Origin: Humulus lupulus
Taxonomy: Eukaryota; Streptophyta; Magnoliopsida; Rosales; Cannabaceae
Direction of reading: 5' to 3'
Length of the DNA stretch: 64,000 nucleotides
NCBI RefSeq assembly: GCF_963169125.1
Contig: NC_084793.1
Span: forward strand, 230,828,360-230,892,359
Shown here: one piece after another, positions 11,700 to 22,231 of the stretch
Layout of the letters: each line of letters begins with the position of its first letter
Numbering within the stretch: the first letter of the stretch is position 1
Made by a program: the position numbers and the translations under genes
Notes under the pieces: generated by a model
Seen by the model: only the letters and a program-made list of their open reading frames with translations
Told to the model about the DNA's origin: nothing
Databases searched by the model: none

Positions 11700-12900
11700 C
11701 CCACACGAGTTGGACCCGCGAGTCATGGAAGAACCTAGAGCCGAGCCAGTAGAAGAGTTGGAAGAAGTCACGGTCATGAATGATCCATTGAGAAAGTTAA
11801 AGATAGGAAGAAACCTTATGGGTATCGTGAAGGAGAAGCTAGTAGAATTTCTGAAAGCCAACCTCGACGTATTCGCGTGGAGTCACGAGGAAATGGTAGG
11901 AATAGACCCATCAGTCATGTGTCATCACTTAAACATCAACCCAAAAGCAAGGCCCGTGAGGCAGAAAAGGAGAGCGCTGGACCCAGAGAGATACGCGACC
12001 CTAAAAGAAGAGGTTGACAAGTTGAAGGCAAATGGGTTTATCTGAGAGGCATTCTACCCACTATGGGTATCAAATCCAGTCTTAGTCCCAAAGACCAATG
12101 GAAAGTGGAGAACCTGTGTGGACTTTACTAACCTCAATAAGGCTTGCCCTAAGGACAGCTTCCCGCTCCCTAGGATAGACCGGTTAGTAGATGCCACAGC
12201 GGGGCATGAGCTACTTAGCTTCATGGATGCATATTCCGGGTACAACCAAATACCCATGAACCCGGCCGATGAAGAGCACACTTCGTTCATAACAGACAAA
12301 GGGCTTTATTGCTACAAAGTGATGCCTTTTGGTTTAAAGAACGCAGGTGCTACTTATCAAAGGCTAGTGAACAAAATTTTTGCGAATCAAATAGGAAGGA
12401 ATATGGAAGTATACGTGGACAATATACTGGTAAAGACAAAGAAGGTAGAAGAGCTCACAAACGACCTCATGGAGATGTTCGCCACCCTCCGAAAGTTCAT
12501 AATGAAGCTAAACCCACTCAAGTGCACCTTTGGAGTTTCATCAAGAAAGTTTTTGGGTTTTATGGTGAAATCCCGAGGTATCAAGGCTAACCCTGACAAA
12601 ATTAAGGCACTACTAGAAATGAGCCCACCATGAAGCAAGAAGGAGGTGCAGTGCCTAACAGGAAGAGTGGTAGCACTCAATAGGTTCATCTCCAGGTCCA
12701 CTGACAAATGCCTCCCATTCTTCAACATCCTAAAAGGGAGCAAAAAGTTCTCTTGGGATGATGATTTCCAGGAAGCCTTCACCAAGCTAAAGGAACACCT
12801 TGGAAAACCACCACTTTTGGCCAAGCCAGAAAAAGGGGAAAAGTTGTATTTGTATCTAGCTGTATCAGAGCATGCTATAAGTGCCGCCTTGGTCAAAGGA
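11700..12900 (+). pseudogene. Reverse transcriptase and first RNase H of Tat pol
   Basis: This part copies retrotransposon RNA into DNA. The linker ends ...RQKRRALDPERYATLKEEV. Recognisable RT motifs follow: WRTCVDFTNLNKACPKDSFP, LLSFMDAYSGYNQIPM, and KVMPFGLKNAGATYQRLVN. The catalytic YVDD box is YVDN (12412-12423), which should abolish polymerization. The connection and first RNase H region includes LKGSKKFSWDDDFQEAF and KLYLYLAVSEHAISAALV. Stops lie at 12043, 12631 and 12901. Confidence 0.9.
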
Positions 12901-12921
12901 TAAAAGAAGCATCAGCAGCCC

Positions 12922-13668
12922 GTGTACTATGTGAGCAAGGGGTTGGTAGACGCAGAAACCCGATACCCAGAAATAGAGAAGTTGGCATATGCCTTGATAG
13001 TGGCCTCTAGAAAGCTGAGACCCTATTTTCATGCTCATGCGATCAAGGTGCTCACCAATACCCCTTTGCATCAAGTCTTGCATAAGCTGGAAACTTTAGG
13101 AAGGTTGTTAAAGTGGTCGATTGAATTGAGTCAATTTGACATCACTTACAGCCCAAGGACCTCAATCAATGGGAAGGCACTTGCAGACTTTATAGCCGAG
13201 TTTGCACACCGACCCCATGAGAAGGGAGAAGTAGAAGAGAATGAACCGGTGCATGAAGGGGAAGAGCACCCTGAAGAATGGAGTCTCCACGTAGACGGGG
13301 CATCTACCGAAGGAGGAGCCGGCGCTGACATAGTAATGATGGGACCTGAGGGGCACAAGATGTATTGTGCCTTGAGATTTGGATTCGAAGCTTCCAGCAA
13401 TGAAGTAGAGTACGAGGCACTGTTAGTTGGCCTGCAGCTAGCTAAGGAGTTAAAGGTAACCCATTTGCATGTCTTTAGTGGCTCACAGCTGGTGGTGTTT
13501 CAGGTGAAGGGTGAATATCAAGCTAGAGGCCCAAAAATGGCAGCATATCTCGCCAAGGTGAAGGGGTATTTGGATCAGTTCAAAAAATGCACCATAGAAT
13601 AGATCCCAAGGGAGCAAAACATAAACGTCGATGCACTCGCAAAAATCGCCTCTACTCGAGATGAAGAC
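12922..13668 (+). pseudogene. Second (archaeal-type) RNase H of Tat pol
   Basis: After the end of the first RNase H (YPEIEKLAYALIVASRKLRP), a second RNase H begins with EWSLHVDGASTEGGAGADIV. It continues through SSNEVEYEALLVGLQLAKEL and LHVFSGSQLVVFQVKGEYQA. The duplicated RNase H diagnoses the Tat lineage. The usual catalytic D of the SDSQ motif is glycine (13480-13482), and a stop lies at 13600. Both argue against activity. Confidence 0.85.
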
Positions 13669-15005
13669 ATGCTTGAGTCCATCCCCGTCGAATACCTCTC
13701 CAAGTCGAGCATAGCAAAAAAAATGATCCATATGGTTAATAGCCCGGGGGAGTCATGGTTTGCACCCATCGCGAAGTACTTAAATGACGAGGCCTTGCCT
13801 TTGGACAAAAAAGATGCCCGTAGGCTGACTTACAAAGCTGCCCAATACACCCTAGTAGACGGGGTCTTATATAAGAGAGGCTTTTCTACCCTGCTCCTAC
13901 GGTGCGTAATTAAGGGAAAGGCTTTAAAAATTCTACAAGAGATACACAAAGAGGAATGTGGAAAGCATGCTGGGGGCAGTCCACTGCAAAAAAGGCCATC
14001 AGCCAGGGGTATTATTGGCCTACCATGGAGAAGGACGTGAGTGATTTCGCAAAGAGGTGTGACAAATTCCAGAGGCATACAAATTACCCCAGAAAGCCAC
14101 CAAATGAGTTGGTGAGCATGACCAGTCCGTGGCCCTTCGCTGTGTGGGGGATTGACTTGATTGGAGTGTTGCCAGCAGGAAGAGGAGGAGCAAAATATGT
14201 GGTGGTAGCAGTCAATTATTTTACTAAGTGGGTGGAAGCAGAGCCTCTAGTCAACATAACGGCTAAGCAAATCACCAACTTCGTCAACAAATTTATCGTT
14301 TGCTGGTTTGGAGTACCCTACAAGATAATCTCCGACAATGGGACACAATTTGAAGGAGGAGTATTCGAGGAATATTGCAGGGAAAAAGGAATCAAGATGA
14401 GTTTCTCCATTGTAGTACACCCACAAGACAATGGACAAGTGGAGGCCATCAACAAGATCCTAAAAAGGAACTTGAAAGCAAAGTTGGAAAAGTTTAAAGG
14501 GTCCTGGGTCGAAGAACTTCCCAATGTGCTTTGAGCCTACAGGACCACACCTCGTTCCACCATGGGAGAGACGCCTTTTGCCTTAGCCTATGGTTGCGAG
14601 GCTGTCCTTCCAATAGAAATGAAGATTAACTGCATCCGTACACAAGCATATGATGACCAAGCCAATATCACAGCATTAGTCAGGAATTTGGACATGTTGG
14701 AAGCTAAGAGAGACATGGCACAATTGAGGCTAGCCACATATCAGCAACGAGCCGTGAGATACTATAATTCGAGGGTGCGAGAGAGGGCGTTAAGAGTTGG
14801 AGACCTCGTGTAGAGGAAAGTCCTGCCTAACACTCGAGATCCAAGCGCGGGTGTGTTAGGAATAAACTGGGAAGGGCCCTACCAAGTTGCCCAGGTTATT
14901 CTCCCTAACACCTACAAGCTCGAATGCTTGGATGATACCATGGTACCTAGAGCATGGAACGCGGAACATCTAAAAAAATATTATCAGTATGAGCCCTATG
15001 TCTGA
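13669..15005 (+). pseudogene. Integrase of Tat pol
   Basis: An N-terminal HHCC-like zinc region (HKEECGKHAGG ... KRCDKFQRH) has lost its second cysteine to phenylalanine. The catalytic core includes WGIDLIGVLPAGRGGAKYVV, KIISDNGTQFEGGVFEEYC and HPQDNGQVEAINKILKRNLK, so D, D and E are all present. A frameshift lies near 13975, and stops at 14532 and 14811. The C-terminal domain ends with WNAEHLKKYYQYEPYV before a stop at 15003. This is the last sense-strand domain of the element. Confidence 0.9.
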
Positions 15006-16019
15006 GGCAAGAATGTTATTGTTCTAACGTGCAAGTCTAATGTAATAGCTATGACGTAGAAGGCTAAATTAGATTCCTTAAAATGTTGTAAGAATGAAGT
15101 CATATTAAGTTACCATGTATTTCACCTGCTTCCAATGAATATGATGTGACATTAGACGAACATGTAGTAAAAGTTCTTGTTTAAGCAAGATGATTATCAA
15201 GATTTGTGAATGGAATGATCAAAGTGCTTGCCAAAATACATCTCGCCAACCACTTGGGGGGCAGAGTATATAGCAAAGAGGAGGAGGAGGACCCTAAAAG
15301 GACCCCTTATCAAGAGGACCCTAAATGGACCCCTTATCAGGAGGATCCTAAAAGGATCCCTCATCAAGAGGATCCTAAAAGGACCCCTTATATCAGGACC
15401 CTAAACGAGACCCTTATATATATATATATAAAAAAAAATGATGAACCCTTATAAATGAGGAAGAAGACCTTGCAAGGCATCACTTGAGTTCACGAGGATT
15501 AGCTACCCTTGTGAACATCAAGGAGGCTAAAAGGTCCTACAAGAAAAGCCTCCTAATAAAGGCAGATGCTCCCACGAGAGCAAGGGCCTTAGGAAGAGCA
15601 CCCACCAATAAGCCTAGAGCGGTCACCAAGCTGTCTAGCCAAAAAGGGTCCTAAAAGAGACCCTTGCAAAAATTGTACTATGAATAACGACGAGAAGGAC
15701 GCTTCTCGCAAAAGATAATAAGCATGCGCAAAAATATATAAAAGGATAATTAGAACCCAAAGGGTCAATATATCCTTATAGATACAATCAAGAGACCTAT
15801 CGAACCCCTTCGTATGGGCTCCAAAGGACCTCAAGCCTGATAAATAATAATAAAAAGAACTTATCGAACTCCATTGTGTGGGCTCACATATGTATATATA
15901 TGTATAAAAAAGAGTTTTGATAATGTAATAGGACTCAAAGAAATTACGAGCAAAATAAGGCTCAAATGAGCATACAACCACATTGGACTGAACGACAAAA
16001 ATCGCAAAAGCAAGATCTC
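15006..16019 (+). other. Non-coding 3' region of the Tat element
   Basis: The region between the integrase stop and the antisense gene holds no credible ORF. It contains a 27-bp tandem array (15287-15418). A stretch at about 15630-15850 is homologous in reverse complement to 27590-27780 of the second Tat-type element, including 'cttctcgcaaaagataataag' type sequence. This homology ties the two elements into one family. Confidence 0.75.
15287..15418 (+). repeat. 27-bp tandem repeat in the Tat 3' region
   Basis: Units start at 15287, 15314, 15341 and 15368, with a partial fifth from 15395. The consensus is gaggaccctaaaaggacccc followed by ttatcaa. The repeat is non-coding. Confidence 0.88.
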
Positions 16020-18488
16020 AAGGCCTCCTACCAAAGGCATTCCACTCAGCCACCGTGGCAACGGTGTGCTCACCAAAGGAGGAGAAATCGAAGTTAGGAT
16101 TTTGCCTCCATACTCTGTAGAGGGCGCGCTCTATGGATCTATACTCGATATCAACCTTATCCGCCTCTAAGGATGCGACCCTCCCCTACAACATTGCGAT
16201 TGTGACCTTTGCACCCTCAAGGTCGACCTCTAAGCGAGTGACCTTCTCCCGTAGCATCATGGCCTTGGCAGACGCCCTCTTTTTCTTTTTTGATGATGAA
16301 GAGGCCTTCGCCAGGGCCTTCTCAAGCTCAAGTTTGGTTTCAGCAAGTTCCCTCTCGAGCCCCTGGACCTAGACCGTTAGACGGTCCCTTTCAGCATTCG
16401 ACGCGAAGAGGTCCTGAGCTGAGTTGGCAAATCGTTGAGCCACTGTATAATTCTGCACAAGAAAAATAACAATAACGATGATAAGCAAAAAAAAAAAAAA
16501 AAGAGAAAGAAAAAGGGTAAGCCCAATGTAAGATGCATGAATTCACCCAAGTGGCGGAGCGCACAAGAGTCTCCCCAAGCTCCGACATGGTGAAATTCCC
16601 AAGACCTCCCCTTTCAGCCTGAAGAAGATCCATGGCGACCTGGACATACCGTTGCCCATAAGAGGTCACCATGCGGACCACCCAAGGTGTCCCCTCCGAG
16701 CCAAGGGTGCCTGGCTGGGTAAGGACAGATGACCCGCTCATCGAAGGAGGAAGGGGCGCAGGAAGATCAGAAAAATGAGCCCCCGATGGACCAAGATTGA
16801 GGGAAGCTCGAGGGAAAGCATCGAAATCCTCATAATAGGAACATACAAAGCCCCTCGGCATGGCCTGTTGATCATGGGAGTGAGAGGCCATGTCATGGTC
16901 TGTAGGGGCTAAAGGAGGGCACCCCCTGGGAGACAAAGATGATCGACGAGGTTAGGAGACCCCCTCTGGCACACACTCTGCCTCACCCCCATTCGAGTGA
17001 GGTTCAGTCAAAACAACCTTTTTCTTCCACTCAGAAATATGCTACAGCAACCCAGGCTCCGAAACCGCGGATAGGTTGTAACGGTTGAGGTTGATCACGG
17101 TGAAGAGACGGGCAACCATTTTCTCGGTAGGGTCAGCGTCGAGAAGTTTTCTCACCGCCTTCGCCTCCGACTCGGAAATGCTGGGAACGATGAAGTTTTC
17201 TGTATAATCAACACAATTGCCAATATGAACGTAAGTTCCAAAATAGTAAGTTCAAAATAAAAAAAAAACTTGAAGTACTTACTAGGAGTCGAGCAAAAGT
17301 GCTCACGAACAGAAATGAGACCTCTCACAAAGAAGAAGTCCTGCTTCCAGGTCCCTGGGTTGGACACAGAACCCTCTATCAAGGAGATAGTAGAATTGGC
17401 TTTCTGCGGGAAATAAAAGCCTTTGGATCTAGGGGTGGGCATGAGATTGTACATATAATGCACCTCCTGAGCCAAGGGAGCATGCCAGTTATGCTCCATA
17501 TACGCCATAAAGAGGCAGCTCAAAGTCAGCCAGCTGTTGGATGCCAACTAGAGCGGAGCAATGTCGAAATGGTTGAGAACCATGACGAAAAATGGGTGTA
17601 ATGGGATTGTACCACCCGCCTTTAAGATGTTCTCACTCATGGCCACATAGCCCTGAGTAGGATTATCAGCCCGGCACTTGTTCGAAGGAATATATAGCTT
17701 GTACTTCGGGCTAACACAGTATTTCTCTGCTAATTCTAACAGTTTGTTCTCGGACATGTGGGACACCAAAGTAGATGCCAACAGGGGAACAAATTCTTGT
17801 TGCTCAGGGGCCACCTATCGTCGTACTCTCTCCGACATATCTGCAAAACCAAAAGAGAAAGGTGAGGTAGAAACAAGGCACTTTACCCTCCATTTTTTCT
17901 TCTTAGCAATGGTCTTCAACTGAGGCACTGAGTGTGAAAACGCTAAGCAAGGGTAGACCGAGAACAAGGGTTGAGGAGAAGACGGGATGGCCCCATGACA
18001 GTAATTAGGGGAAAACAGGGTAGGAGGCTCAGGCGGGAGATTTTCCTCCATAAACTCCAACTCCATCTGCAAATCTAAAAGGGTCACCCTAAGGTTTTCT
18101 ATATGGTCGTTAAGGTCAACGGGGAAAGATACTCCGTCTCCCCTCAGAACTGATCTATTTTGCTCTCTACCACCTAGAATTTATGTCTAAGTTCAGCCAT
18201 GTGCTCAAGATGACGAATACGGGCATGCCTCAAGGTGTCGTAGTCTTGGTGAAGGTTGTCTTCAGGGGACTCCGAGTCTGAAGATAAGTCTACGAACTCG
18301 ACCCCTGGAGGAGTACCGAATGATCCTTCACATGCCATGGGACCTCGTCTCATAAATAAATAGGGTTCACGTATAAATGAGGGGATTGGTACAAAAAACA
18401 AAGGAATGGGCTCAAAACCTCTAGGCACAAGCGCTCTAAATGACCAACTACGGGGTATGAATAAGGGCATGCAACTGGGTTCACTCAC
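16020..18488 (-). pseudogene. Antisense intron-containing ORF (gypsy-type transposon protein)
   Basis: This is a gene on the strand opposite gag-pol, between integrase and the PPT. The N-terminal part is MACEGSFGTPPGVEFVDLSS. The conserved block includes YKLYIPSNKCRADNPTQGYV, ILKAGGTIPLHPFFVMVLNH and FYFPQKANSTISLIEGSV. I associate this pattern with the plant 'putative gypsy type transposon' family (Pfam Transposase_28-like); that is a recalled resemblance, not a search. A heptad-rich, charged C-terminus (ELAETKLELEKALAKAS) looks coiled coil. GT-AG introns are apparent at about 17888-17839, 17279-17197 and 16550-16454, the last with a long pyrimidine tract. In-frame TAG codons at 17815 and 17548 suggest decay. 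The function of this family is unknown to me. Confidence 0.68.
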
Positions 18489-18862
18489 GACAAGGTCAGG
18501 CCAAAGTACCCCATCCCAAGTGGTGATAATTTAGCCCAATAAACATAAGGGAGAAAGAAAGTATACCTAAAGCAAGTAAAATTGGGCGCTATTGTGGTCA
18601 AAAGGAGGTCGAGGGCCGAAAGCACTGTCGCGGTCGAAGAGAAGCAAGTGGTCGAAAGTACTCGTCTGCAAAAACAAAGGAAAAATGTGTTTTAGTCCTC
18701 AAGTACCTGCATGGATATAGAAATACAAGAAATGAACTAAAAAAAAAGATAGCAAAAGTGAGGTTGTGAGGGATTGAAACCCTTAACTCTTGAAAGGAGC
18801 AAGGATCCCAAAACCACTAAGCTGAAGAGGTAAAGTGTAAATAATAGGCTAGATATGAAGGC

Positions 18863-18872
18863 TTATTTATAG
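18863..18872 (-). promoter_or_regulatory. Candidate TATA box for the antisense ORF
   Basis: On the minus strand the sequence reads GCTCCTATAAATAAGCC, about 375 bp upstream of the first ATG of the antisense ORF (18488). It lies in otherwise non-coding sequence (18490-19077) that shows no other gene. Confidence 0.5.
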
Positions 18873-19077
18873 GAGCCGCAAGCTCATCTTAACCATTGAA
18901 CCTAAAGACTGATCAATGGCCAAGAAGGGAGCTTGGATTCTAGATTGGGATCCACGAAGCAAGACGATAGGCTCGCGATCAATCTCAAGAAATCACAAGG
19001 ATCACCACTAACACCACCCATGCTTTTAAGACACCATATCAAAAAGTCTACCAGTGCTCCTAAAGGCCCTCTCCTAG

Positions 19078-19090
19078 ACTGGGGGGCAAG
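19078..19090 (+). promoter_or_regulatory. Polypurine tract of the Tat element
   Basis: ACTGGGGGGCAAG lies directly before the 3' LTR. The second Tat-type element has the same tract in reverse complement at 27467-27480. Confidence 0.85.
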
Positions 19091-20458
19091 TGTGGATGCT
19101 CAAAATTCTATGCTTGTAAAAGGTCCAAAGCACATGCTAAGGTCCCATAAACGCCTAAATACATGCATGAGCCGCAAGGCCCTCAGGCCACCATCATCTC
19201 ATAGCTGCCTACTCTCAGCGTCCCAGCGAGGTCACGTCTTACGCAAGAGCGTCTCACGAGACCCTTGCCTCGCACCTCCTCTCAGCACACCCAGCGAGGC
19301 CACGCCTCGCACAAGAGCATCTTGCGAGACCCTTGTCTTACCTTGCCTCACACTAGTCGTGTCTCACCTCGCCTCGCACCAGCTGCGTCATGCGCCTCGC
19401 GCAAGAGCATCTCGCGAGACCCTTGTCTCGCCTCGCCTTGCACCAGCTGCGTCATGTGCCTTGCGCCTCCTCTTGGTGCACCCAGTGAGGCCACGCCTCG
19501 TGCAAGAGCGTCTCACGAGACCCTTGCCTCACTTTGCCTTGGACGAGCTGCGTCATGCACCTCGCGCCTCCTCTCGGTGCACCAAGTGAGGCCACGCCTC
19601 GCACAAGAGAGTCTCACGAGACCATTGTCTCACCTCGCCTCGCCATGCACATGCGGCCGCATCCCTAAGGTCCTCGCGAGAGATGCCCTCACACTGCCCC
19701 GTGCACCAGTCGTGCCTAAGGGCCTCGCGAGAGACGCCCTCACCTCGCCTCATCATATCCGCGCCATTAGGGGTCACATACGTAATGGGCCTCGTTGGAG
19801 GGGCCTTGTCTCTCCCCTTAAGATAAGCGCCACCAATAGGGTGCCACTCTTACTGTGGGTCTAACAAGAGGTAAAGATCAAGGACCTCTATAACACACAC
19901 AATTAAGGAAAAATTGGGGAGGCCTTATACCAATTCACACAAAGTCAGAAGAAGTATGGAGCACCCTTTCAAACTAAGAGGAATTAGAGTACTGACACAA
20001 GGCCCACGCCAGACAAGTAGTGGTCGTACAAGTGAGGTATCTGTTGTGGTCCACGCCAGCCAATCTCTGCACTCATACTGGGCGAGTAGTGGAGGCACAA
20101 TCGGGTACTAAAGTAGAGGTGCTTCCACGAACTCTGACCATGTACTGGAGCTGACACCACTACACCTGATACCACTCCCCTGACAGTGTATTTATGTAAA
20201 ATCTGGTCCCCTGGACCACAATGTATCTGGGGCCATTAGTGCCCACTATAATGGTAACCCAACTTCAACATTGAAGGGTGTTGGAAAATCACTGCAGCTT
20301 GAGACAACAAAGGAATACAAGTTCTTTTCCACATTTTTCTTCTGCAACTATTTTCTAAGTTTCTAACTTTCTGATTACATTGTTGAAGCTTTTCATTGAT
20401 AAGCAGTAGACTTTGATTTTTCTAACTTAACTTCGTTGACGAGTTCTCATTGTCAACA
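19091..20458 (+). repeat. 3' LTR of the Tat element
   Basis: The 1368-bp LTR starts TGTGGATGCTCAAAA and ends TTGTCAACA. It matches the 5' LTR outside the GC-rich array. The array here is shorter, with anchors near 19222, 19290, 19481 and 19582. Open frames across the array are composition artefacts. Confidence 0.93.
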
Positions 20459-20552
20459 AATAAACTTTGGAATTTTCTGATATTTACTTAATATTATCAA
20501 CATAATATCGGACATATTCTATATATATAATAATTCAATTCAGTTATCTATT
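20459..20552 (-). repeat. 3' LTR of the copia element, second part
   Basis: The sequence continues the copia LTR interrupted at 5073. 'ggaattttctgatatttac' matches the reverse complement of 8281-8310. Compared with the solo LTR, the last ~60 to 80 bp before the LTR's own 5' end are missing, and the sequence passes straight into gypsy coding DNA. This marks a deletion junction. Confidence 0.8.
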
Positions 20553-21929
20553 TCATTTAAAATAGATCCATCTCCTAGAGACTACCAGTTCCCCAATTGG
20601 CAACAAAGTCTGAAAACCCTTAGCATACACAACACTAGGTCTACACAGCTGATCTATCACCCTAGCAGACACAAACGAGTGGGTAGCTCCCAAATCAAAC
20701 AATGCAGTATAGAAAGACCCAGCACTAGAAATTTGACCTGTCACAACTGAGGGGCTAGCCTCCGCCTCAGTCTGAGTCAAGGTAAACACTCTGGCAGGAG
20801 CGAGACTGTCTCCCTGATTTGACTCCTCCTTCCTGACTTGTGGGCAGTCCTTCTTCAAATGATTGGCACTCCCACAGACAAAGTAGGCCCTGATCCTGCA
20901 CTCACCTTGATGTCGTCGTCTGCACCGAGGACACACTGGGAAACTCCTCCAGTTGTCACCTCTGCCCTGATGGCCACTAAAAGTACCCCGCACCCTCCTA
21001 TCAGAACTGGGAGGAACGAAAGAATCTGGGGCTTTCCTCTTCTGCTCACTGGGGCCACTACCCTGACTGGGTCCCACCAAAGGAGGCACTGTCCTCCTAG
21101 CATCGCGCCTAACAGCACTCTCCTTCCAGATCTGATCCTCGGCCCCCTCTGCTGTAAGGGCCTTATCCAAAACCTGGGCATAGGTAGTAGTCACTGGATC
21201 CAAAGTGATCTTCACATCACGGGCGATCATAACATTTAGCCCCCGAACAAATTTGTCTCTCCTTACCGCATCTGTCGACACTAAATCTGGTGCAAACTTT
21301 GCCAATCGATCAAATTTCAGTGCATACTCTGTCACGGTCAACCAATTCTGGGTCAGGTTGATGAACTCATCAACCTTTGCAACTCGGACACTGTAATACT
21401 TCTCATGAAAGATATTCTTTAATTCTTCCCAGGTCATGACTGCCACATTCCTTCTCTGAACCACAACATCCCACTAGATGCGGGCATCTTGTCTAACCAT
21501 ATAACTGGCACATGCAACCCTCTCGTTTCCTTCAACCCTCATGAAATCCAGGATAGAGGAAACCATATTCATCCACTGCTCTGCCCGTAGTGGGTCTGGT
21601 CCACCCTTAAAGGTGGGAGGATGCTGCTTCCTAAATCTTTCATACAGAGGTTCCCACCCATTCTCAACCACAGGCTGAACCGGCACTGGCGCCGCACCCT
21701 GCTGAATTGGCAGCCCAGTGACCTGTGGATGGGCCTGCTGCCTCAACTGACGAAGCTCTTCTTCTGTTCTATGCAACCTTGCTTCCATTTCAGCAAACAT
21801 CTCTTGCCAATTTCGTGGGGTAGGTGGAGGGTCTTGACCCTGACTGTCATCCTCGGCCCGACTATCGTGGAGTCTAGATGATTGTCGAGGCGTCACAACT
21901 ATATGCCTGCAACCAACGACGTCGCTCAT
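20553..21929 (-). pseudogene. gypsy gag-protease
   Basis: The start is set at 21929 (MSDVVGCRHIVVTP), about 300 bp downstream of the PBS. A Q-rich coiled segment (MEARLHRTEEELRQLRQQ) precedes the capsid-like region (YERFRKQHPPTFKGGPDPL to WEELKNIFHEKYYSVRVAK). A zinc knuckle follows (AYFVCGSANHLKKDCP) in which the first cysteine is lost. The protease loop reads ALFDLGATHSFVSARV, where the usual DSG is DLG. An in-frame stop lies at 21474. The frame is cut off at 20553 soon after the protease starts. Inactive. Confidence 0.9.
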
Positions 21930-22212
21930 CAGGCATGATAACAAAATCCAATACCACCTCCCAATCACAACAACCAACCATGAAAAAAAATCCAGATAAC
22001 ATACAGATAGCATATAACACACAACGGGCCATGCCCTGGCATCATGCATATGCTAACTCATTCATCATGCTCTATATGAAACAAGAAGGCAAACAAGGCA
22101 TTCAAGTACATATTCAAGCATATTAATCAACCATACCAACCAACCCTGAGTCGAGCTTGTCACTGACAGCGAGCATACATGTTCGGTCAATCTCTAGAAC
22201 CAATAAACCTTG

Positions 22213-22231
22213 GCTCGCTCTGATACCAAGT
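22213..22231 (-). promoter_or_regulatory. PBS, initiator tRNA-Met type
   Basis: On the minus strand, ACTTGGTATCAGAGCGAGCC directly follows the LTR end. TGGTATCAGAGC is the standard complement of plant initiator tRNA-Met. The ~280 bp from here to the gag start is leader without a gene. Confidence 0.85.

Larger units (their letters stand above)
5074..20458 (+). mobile_element. Tat-lineage Ty3/gypsy retrotransposon with antisense ORF
   Basis: A full-length structure is visible: LTR 5074-6832, PBS, gag, protease, RT, two RNase H domains, integrase, a 3' region with an antisense gene, PPT at 19078-19090 and LTR 19091-20458. Both LTRs begin TGTGGATGCTCAAAA and end GTCAACA. The flanks are gataa (5069-5073) and aataa (20459-20463), a TSD with one mismatch. 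On both sides the interrupted copia LTR continues. The order RT, RNase H, second RNase H, integrase is characteristic of the Tat lineage. Gag is split by a solo LTR. Pol has stops, one frameshift and catalytic substitutions, so the element is non-functional. Confidence 0.93.
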
